Shown here one piece after another: positions 57,915 to 64,000 of a stretch of DNA of 64,000 nucleotides; positions within the stretch are counted from its first letter, which is position 1, and the number at the start of each line of letters is the position of its first letter. The stretch lies in assembly GCA_948144175.1 (NCBI GenBank), contig CANXME010000561.1, positions 1-64,000 on the forward strand. The letters are read 5' to 3'. The notes under the pieces were generated by a model. That model had not been told where the DNA came from. It saw only the letters and a list, made by a program, of their open reading frames with translations, and made no database searches. Position numbers and translations under genes: made by a program. Source of the stretch: Closterium sp. NIES-65. Lineage: Eukaryota > Streptophyta > Zygnematophyceae > Desmidiales > Closteriaceae.

Positions 57915-58792
57915 TGTTAGAGACTAAGGACGGAGTCAATGAAGATTAGGAGCCTAAATTTCTCAAAATCGTTGGCTTGAAATTCTGGACAGAATCGTCG
58001 AGTTCACAAGAAACGTCGTCGGCTAAACTTGCACTGTTGGAATTGTCTCAAACTCGAGTATGTTGTAGCCTGTAACCAGGGCTATCTTTCCCAATTTGAA
58101 TCGTATCAAATGGCGGAGTAAATCTCGAGTTATGATTTTCGGCGCACTAGGGGGTATGCTGCCACATGCTTAACTCAATCACAATGGTTCTCACAAGTTC
58201 CACAAAGTTACACACAAGAGAGTTAGGGTAGCACTAAACCAGGTAGGAGGGAAGAGGAGGACGAGAGGGAAGGTCCCAAGAGATTCCCCAACCAAGGAAA
58301 CCCCATGCCACACAATTCCCTTCCCCATAGGCAACCCCACTTTCACATTTGTCACTTTCCCAACTCATGCCATCCACCTCAACCCACTTGGCCACACTTG
58401 CCAACCTGGTTTGGCTTCACCCAACCACATGGCAGCATTCTACAGTGATGGGTTCGAATTCCCAACCCCCAAAAGTCTGTACCCCATATTGAGTCAACCC
58501 CACAACTTCCCATAGTCGCCACAACCGAAGTACAGAAAGCATACGAACTCCAACGTTCGTAACTTTCTTGATATTGCTCCGATCGCGACGATTCTTGGCT
58601 CGTCGGAAAGATCTTGAGCAGTGGAGTCACTTCAGATATCTGCTCAAGCCAAATAACATTCACACACACACTCAGAAAATCCAAACCACAGAAAAACAAA
58701 AATTCTTGCGCACGCTCATTTCACACATGCAACGCACGAACACATGATGGGAGGCAGACAGACGTGAATGCAAATGATAGCATCACATAACA
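57915..58792 (-). repeat. 3' LTR of element E
   Basis: 878 bp; on + it begins TGTTAGAGACTAAGG and ends CACATAACA. 'E-type' LTR, closest to the nested solo LTR in element C. Confidence 0.95.
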
Positions 58793-58794
58793 AA

Positions 58795-58804
58795 CTCCCC
58801 CTCT
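58795..58804 (-). other. polypurine tract (element E)
   Basis: Minus-strand AGAGGGGGAG adjacent to the 3' LTR. Confidence 0.85.
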
Positions 58805-58849
58805 GGCTGCCAACCATCATCCCACATGCCATAGCTCAAGCATGCACCC

Positions 58850-60620
58850 TCAATGCACACTCATCCCAGCAAGCTTCATGCCCTTCCAATGCTCAGATTC
58901 AGCCAGGCGCTTGGTGAGAATGTCAGCCGCCTGCTGATGGGTCTTCACAATCTCCAGCCGCACCTCCTTGTCCAGGAGCCTTCTCACCCAGTGCCACTTA
59001 GGCCTGATGTGTTTGGTCAGCCCATGAAGACAAGCATTCTTCGCAAGCTTCACCGCCGACTCATTGTCACAGAAAATCACAGTCGGCTCCCTTTGACCAA
59101 CCCAAATCTCCTCTAGCAAACGCCTCAGCCACACCACCTCCTTTGCCCCATGATGAAGGGCCATGTACTCTGTCTCACACGAGGACAGCCCCACCTCGTT
59201 CTGCTTCTTGCTGCGCCAGCTCACTGCACCACCTCCAAAGAGGCACACATAGCCTCCAATGCTGGTGCCATCCGTCTTCACTGAGTTGAAGCTAGCGTCG
59301 GTGTAGCAAGTCAAGCGCATCTCCCCCTTGCTCAAATCAGCTGCACCCCTCTGTAGCCTCTGTCGCACAGCACTGTACTCCAAACCCACTGATGCCGTTG
59401 CACTCACATAGCGGACCAACCTCTTGGCCGCTTCCAGCTGCTCATGACTGGGGCGTGAAACCACACTGGCAAGCCTGGATGTTGCAAAGGCAATGTCAGG
59501 CCGTGTGTGGTTAGCCGCATAGTTGAGTGCCCCCACCATGGAGTGAAACAGCTTCCTGTCACTCTCTCCCACCACCTCCTCATCAGCACAGGGCTCTACG
59601 GTGAACCCTGAAGGCAGTGGGGTGGCTGGCTTCCCTCCATCTCGCAGCCCATACTTCTCGGCCAGCCCCTCACAATACTTCCTCTGGTGCAACCTCAACA
59701 CTCCCTTGTCAAGGTCCCTCTCCACATGCATCCCCAGGTAGTACTTCACGTCTCCCATCTTGGAGCACTTGAACTGCATTTCCAGCATCTCCTCCACACG
59801 CTCAATCATTGCAGACGACTCAGAGAAGAGCAGTATGTCGTCCACATACACCAGGAGCATGAGAAACTGCTCTTTCTCTTGCAGCAGGAACAAGCTGTGA
59901 TCGCACTCACTCTTCTTGAACCCCCCAGCCAGCAGTGTCTCCTCCAGTTTGTGGTACCATGCACGAGGAGCCTGCTTCAGGCCATAGATGGCCTTCTTCA
60001 GCCTGCACACCCTGCCGCTCCCATCATCCAACCCCTCAGGCTGCAGCATGTACAGCTCCTCCAGAATGACTCCATTGAGGAAGGCGGTGGTAATGTCCAG
60101 CTGCTTTACCCGCCATCCACGGTATGCGGCCATCGCCAAAGACACTCTCAGTGTTGTGCCTTTTCCCACAGGAGCATAGAGCTCATCAAAATCCTTCCCC
60201 TTCGTCTGCTGGAACCCCTTAGCGACAAGCCTTGACTTGTAGCGCGTCAGCTCCCCATCAGGTCCATACTTGTGCCTGAAGATCAGCTTCGAAGAGATTG
60301 CCTTCTTCCCAGGAGGCAGCTCACACAGCTCCCACGTCTCATTCTCCAGCAGTGAGTCGTACTCCTCCTTCACACTCTGCTTCCACTTCTCAGCATCGGG
60401 CCCACTCAAGGCCTCGGTAAGCGTCTTGGGCTCAGGGACGGCTGCCCAGTAGCAGTGCGCTATCTCCTCCTCATCACACTGCTCAGCCACACTCCCAGCC
60501 CGTACCACCTTCGGCTTCCCAAAGCTCGGATAGGTCAGCCGGTTAGGAGGGCGCACATCCCTCTTAGGACGGTCAGCCGTACGTGCGGCACCTCGTGGAG
60601 CATCTTGCTGCTGCTGCTGC

Positions 60621-60658
<38 letters not shown>

Positions 60659-63295
60659 CACCTCGGGTTCTCCCCCATCCTCAGTCACCCCAGAGATCTC
60701 CTCCTCTGAGATGGCAACCTCCACTTGCCTCGAAGGCCGCTGCATCTCATCGGCCTCAACGATCAGCGGTGTCGTAGGAAGCTTCTGCTGCTGCTGCTTC
60801 CACTCCTTGTAGTACAAGGACTCCAGGAACTTCACGTCCCTTGACACAGTCAGCTGCTGGCTGGTCAAGTCCCATATGAGCCAGCCCTTGTGGTCCTTCG
60901 CAAGTCCCAAGTGCACACCCCATCTTCCAGAAGCTTCCAACTTTCCCCTCTTCTCCTTCGGCACATGAAACACCACCATGCAGCCGTAGGCTCTCAGCAT
61001 GTTGACTGCTGGTGCACTCCCATACCACTTGGTGTAAGGCACCCACTGCTTGTCCCCCACAGTTGCGAGCACCCTGTTCTTCACCACAACGACCTGCCGT
61101 AGTGCAGTCACCCAAAACGGATCCGGCAGCCCTGCACGCCCAAGGAGAGTGCGAGCACCTTCCTGCAGGGTCCGGTTGAACCGCTCAGCCACGCCGTTCT
61201 GCTGAGGGTTGTAGGGCACCGTGAGCTGATGCTGGATCCCCTTCTTCTTCAGCACCGCCTCAAAAACAGCGCCAATGAACTCTCCCCCATTGTCGGTGCG
61301 GATCACCTTCACTTTGTGTCCGCTCTCCCTTTGTGCTCTCGGCATCCACTCCTTGAGAACAGCCGCTGCCACCTCCCCCTTAGTCTTGAGAGGGTAGACC
61401 CACACCGCACGTGTGTGGTCATCCACAATGGTTAGGAAATAGCGGCTGCCCGAGAGAGAAGGGGCCCTCGTGGGGCCCACCACGTCCATGTGCACAAGTG
61501 CAAGTGGAGCCTTCGCTGGTCCCGTGCTGCTGCTGAAGGGAAACTTCGTGAACTTGGTCTCAAGGCATGTAGGGCAGCTCCCAATCTCCCTTGCTGCCCC
61601 CTTCACCTCCAATCCCTTCAGGTTCCCATCCTTCACCAATTTCTGCAGCATCGGAATGTTGATGTGGCACAACCTCTCGTGCCACGTCTCCCAATCGGCC
61701 TCACCACTCCCAGAAGAAGTCTTTGCCCATGCAGCCGTTGCATCCACACCAGCAAGCACCTCACCATGTGATTGCTGTGGCTGCTGCACCTTCTTGACTG
61801 CATCCAGGGCCCCAGCAGTTGGTGCAGTCTCCTCTCCTCCCGCAGTTGCTTTAGCCGCTGCCGCTGCCTTTGCCGTTGCTGGAGGTTTCCCATTCCAAGG
61901 GATGATGGGCAGCTGCCACAGGTCCTTGATGCAGCTGCTCTTCTCCTCCAAATCCCACAGCAGCAACTTCCCAAGCTTTGCACGGCAGCTGGTTGGGCCG
62001 AACGTAACTTTGGCCTTGCTTTTATGCAGCCGGCGCACAGAGAGGAGGTTAGCGGATAAACCTTCAACCAACAGCACATTTCCCAGCCCCACAAGCCCCC
62101 CATTAGCTCCCATAACCTTGGCATTCCCAACACCAATCACAGGGAGCAAGGCACCTGAAGCGGCAGCCACAAACTTTATCTTCCCAGGGGGCTTCACCTC
62201 ATCAAGCAAATCTGCCCGTGGAGTCATGTGACTTGTGCAACCTGAATCGATCACCCAGTGAGTGAGGGGGTGCATCACAACCTTCCCAACTGAACCCACA
62301 TCACCCCCACTCCCTTGCACGTCCTCAACCATGAGGAACATACCAGGGTCGGCTTTACCTTGTGCACCATCACCTTGTGCACCTGAACCTTGCACAGCAC
62401 CACCTCGTGCACGTTCACCACTTGGCGGCTTCATGCCTGGAGGCGCCCATCCTTCAGGCCGGCTGAAACACTTGAACCATGGGTGTCCAGCCTTCTTGCA
62501 GTACCAGCACGCACCCTCCATTCGGGTACTCCCCTTGCCACCAGAGCTCCCATGCCCCTCGTTGTAGTCACCTCGGCCTCTTCCTCTGCCAAAGCCTCTC
62601 CCACGGCCTCGGCCTCTCCCTCCCCCTCTTCCTCTGCTGCCTCCTGCAGCTCCATACCCCTCAGCAGTTTTGTTGGCAGCACCACCTCCCATGTGGCGCC
62701 TGCGGAAGTCCTCCTGCAGGATCTGCTGCCGTAGCCACTCAGGCGTCCACTTGTCCTGCTGAACGTTGAGGGTGGGGATGAGGTTGTCCCACGAGTTGTC
62801 GAGCACCGAGATGATCTTGGTGCACTGCTGCATCTCCGACACCTTGCTGCCCGCCGCTGCCATCCTCGCATAGGTGTCCTTGATCTTGTCAAGGACCGGT
62901 TTCACATCGTCTCCCGCCTTCATGGAGAGAGCAGCCAGCTCCTTCTCCATTACGATCACCATCGGCAGCGTGTTGGGTTGTACCACATCGCGTAGCAGCT
63001 TCCACGCCTTAGGCCCGGAGTCGTCCAGCTCCACTAGGTCCTTGATATGCTGGAACATATCATTGTTGACCGATTGAAGGATTAGGTCGTACAGCACCGC
63101 GCTCTTCTCAATCCATTTGTCGCGGGCATCACCTTCCTCCGGCATCTTCTCTTCTCCCATCGCAAGTTTCAGCAGCTTGTAGCGCTTGAAAGCGCTCCGC
63201 ATCCGCCCGCTCCATTCCTCGTAGTTGGAGCCGTCCAAAGCCTCGATCTTGGACGGTGGCGGTTCACTCTTCTTCTCAGCTGCTTCTCCACTCAT
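58850..63295 (-). CDS. Gag-Pol polyprotein of element E (copia family 2)
   Basis: One frame of 1,481 codons from the ATG at 63295; the frame stays open five codons upstream but has no ATG there. Approximate residues: Gag 1-215; RGG/GRG-rich tract 220-250; CCHC knuckle 263-276 (CWYCKKAGHPWFKC); aspartic protease DSG at 350-352; integrase zinc-binding His539, His544, Cys574, Cys577; integrase core Asp604, Asp668, Glu704 (exact D-35-E spacing); poly-Gln linker about 882-897; RT with first Asp near 1067 and YVDD 1150-1153; RNase H with Asp1333, Glu1376, Asp1410. Order PR-INT-RT-RH defines Ty1/copia. Gag and Pol share one frame with no frameshift site evident, as in many plant copia elements, so the Gag:Pol ratio must be set otherwise. 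It acts in cytoplasmic particles and then integrates in the nucleus (family knowledge). Confidence 0.95.
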
Positions 63296-63440
63296 CTCCT
63301 CTGCTCCCAATCAGAGGTTTCAGCTCCCCCTTTTGCTGGTCACAATGTAGATCCACAATATTTTCACAAGTGACGGCGCCAACGAAATTTCGGCAGAGTT
63401 TCCCCTTAGCGGAAGTCACATCCAACCTCCAGAACTCCAC

Positions 63441-63461
63441 TTAGGCACGCCCACAGGCCAT
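63441..63461 (-). promoter_or_regulatory. short upstream ORF in element E leader
   Basis: MACGRA-stop in CCACCATGG context on the minus strand, 145 bp upstream of the Gag-Pol start, identical in C and D. Confidence 0.55.
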
Positions 63462-63517
63462 GGTGGGTCTAGGAGGGTCTTCACACTTCAGTAGACTCCC
63501 CACAAGGTCCTTAATCA

Positions 63518-63529
63518 GCTCTGATACCA
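63518..63529 (-). other. primer-binding site, initiator Met tRNA (element E)
   Basis: Minus-strand TGGTATCAGAGC, two bases inside the 5' LTR. Confidence 0.95.
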
Positions 63530-63531
63530 CT

Positions 63532-64000
63532 TGTTAGAGACTAAGGACGGAGTCAATGAAGATTAGGAGCCTAAATTTCTCAAAATCGTTGGCTTGAAAT
63601 TCTGGACAGAATCGTCGAGTTCACAAGAAACGTCGTCGGCTAAACTTGCACTGTTGGAATTGTCTCAAACTCGAGTATGTTGTAGCCTGTAACCAGGGCT
63701 ATCTTTCCCAATTTGAATCGTATCAAATGGCGGAGTAAATCTCGAGTTATGATTTTCGGCGCACTAGGGGGTATGCTGCCACATGCTTAACTCAATCACA
63801 ATGGTTCTCACAAGTTCCACAAAGTTACACACAAGAGAGTTAGGGTAGCACTAAACCAGGTAGGAGGGAAGAGGAGGACGAGAGGGAAGGTCCCAAGAGA
63901 TTCCCCAACCAAGGAAACCCCATGCCACACAATTCCCTTCCCCATAGGCAACCCCACTTTCACATTTGTCACTTTCCCAACTCATGCCATCCACCTCAAC
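63532..64000 (-). repeat. 5' LTR of element E (partial, window edge)
   Basis: First 469 bp of the LTR in + reading, identical by eye to 57915-58383. The rest lies beyond the window. Confidence 0.94.

Larger units (their letters stand above)
57915..64000 (-). mobile_element. Ty1/copia retrotransposon, family 2, element E (looks whole; runs off window)
   Basis: Minus-strand element. In element order: 5' LTR (63532 to beyond 64000), initiator-Met primer site 63518-63529, leader with upstream ORF, single Gag-Pol frame 58850-63295, purine tract 58795-58804, 3' LTR 57915-58792. No break is seen. The 469 bp of 5' LTR visible here appear identical to the 3' LTR, so the insertion is very young. The left flank ATAAG is satellite; the right target copy is outside the window. 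Confidence 0.95.

Overview
The window is eukaryotic, repeat-dominated DNA with no recognisable host gene, rRNA or tRNA gene. It is a tandem 30-bp satellite (about 29.4 kb, roughly 980 units) interrupted by Ty1/copia LTR retrotransposons. Copia elements with initiator-Met tRNA primer sites and plant-like RT and RNase H motifs, plus a ~185-bp satellite fragment, suggest a streptophyte (land plant or charophyte-grade green alga). I cannot name the species. The setting resembles centromeric, pericentromeric or knob-like heterochromatin, which is inference.

Layout: 1-40 diverged satellite in inverted orientation; 41-7256 copia family 1 copy A (+, decayed); 7257-9651 satellite; 9652-10523 family 2 solo LTR (-); 10524-19888 satellite with 990-bp and 930-bp higher-order repeats; 19889-27279 family 2 element C (+) with a solo LTR nested at 22949-23826; 27280-34382 satellite; 34383-42312 family 1 copy B (-) with a block of unrelated ~185-bp satellite at 36728-37493; 42313-51325 satellite; 51326-56406 family 2 element D (+, shortened); 56407-57914 satellite; 57915 to past the window end, family 2 element E (-), which looks whole.

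The satellite unit is built from three related decamers (GAGAGGGAAT, GAGAGCGTAT, GAGAGTGGGT). The purine-rich strand is the + strand in all five blocks. No minus-strand frame of the consensus unit contains a stop, so very long spurious open frames run through the arrays. Four insertions have perfect 5-bp target duplications within satellite sequence (solo LTR, B, C, D), and the nested solo LTR has one within element C, so the array predates these insertions.

Family 1 LTRs are about 0.87-0.98 kb and carry GTCGAC palindromes spaced about 21 bp apart. Their primer site matches the 3' part of a non-initiator tRNA well beyond the usual 18 nt. Family 2 LTRs are about 0.87-0.88 kb, with a TGGTATCAGAGC primer site, a short upstream ORF and one Gag-Pol frame. 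Element E (one 1481-codon frame, LTRs identical over the visible 469 bp) looks young and possibly active. Element D keeps LTRs, primer site, polypurine tract and Gag-PR-INT but not the RT-RNase H part, so it could only move with help from a relative such as E.
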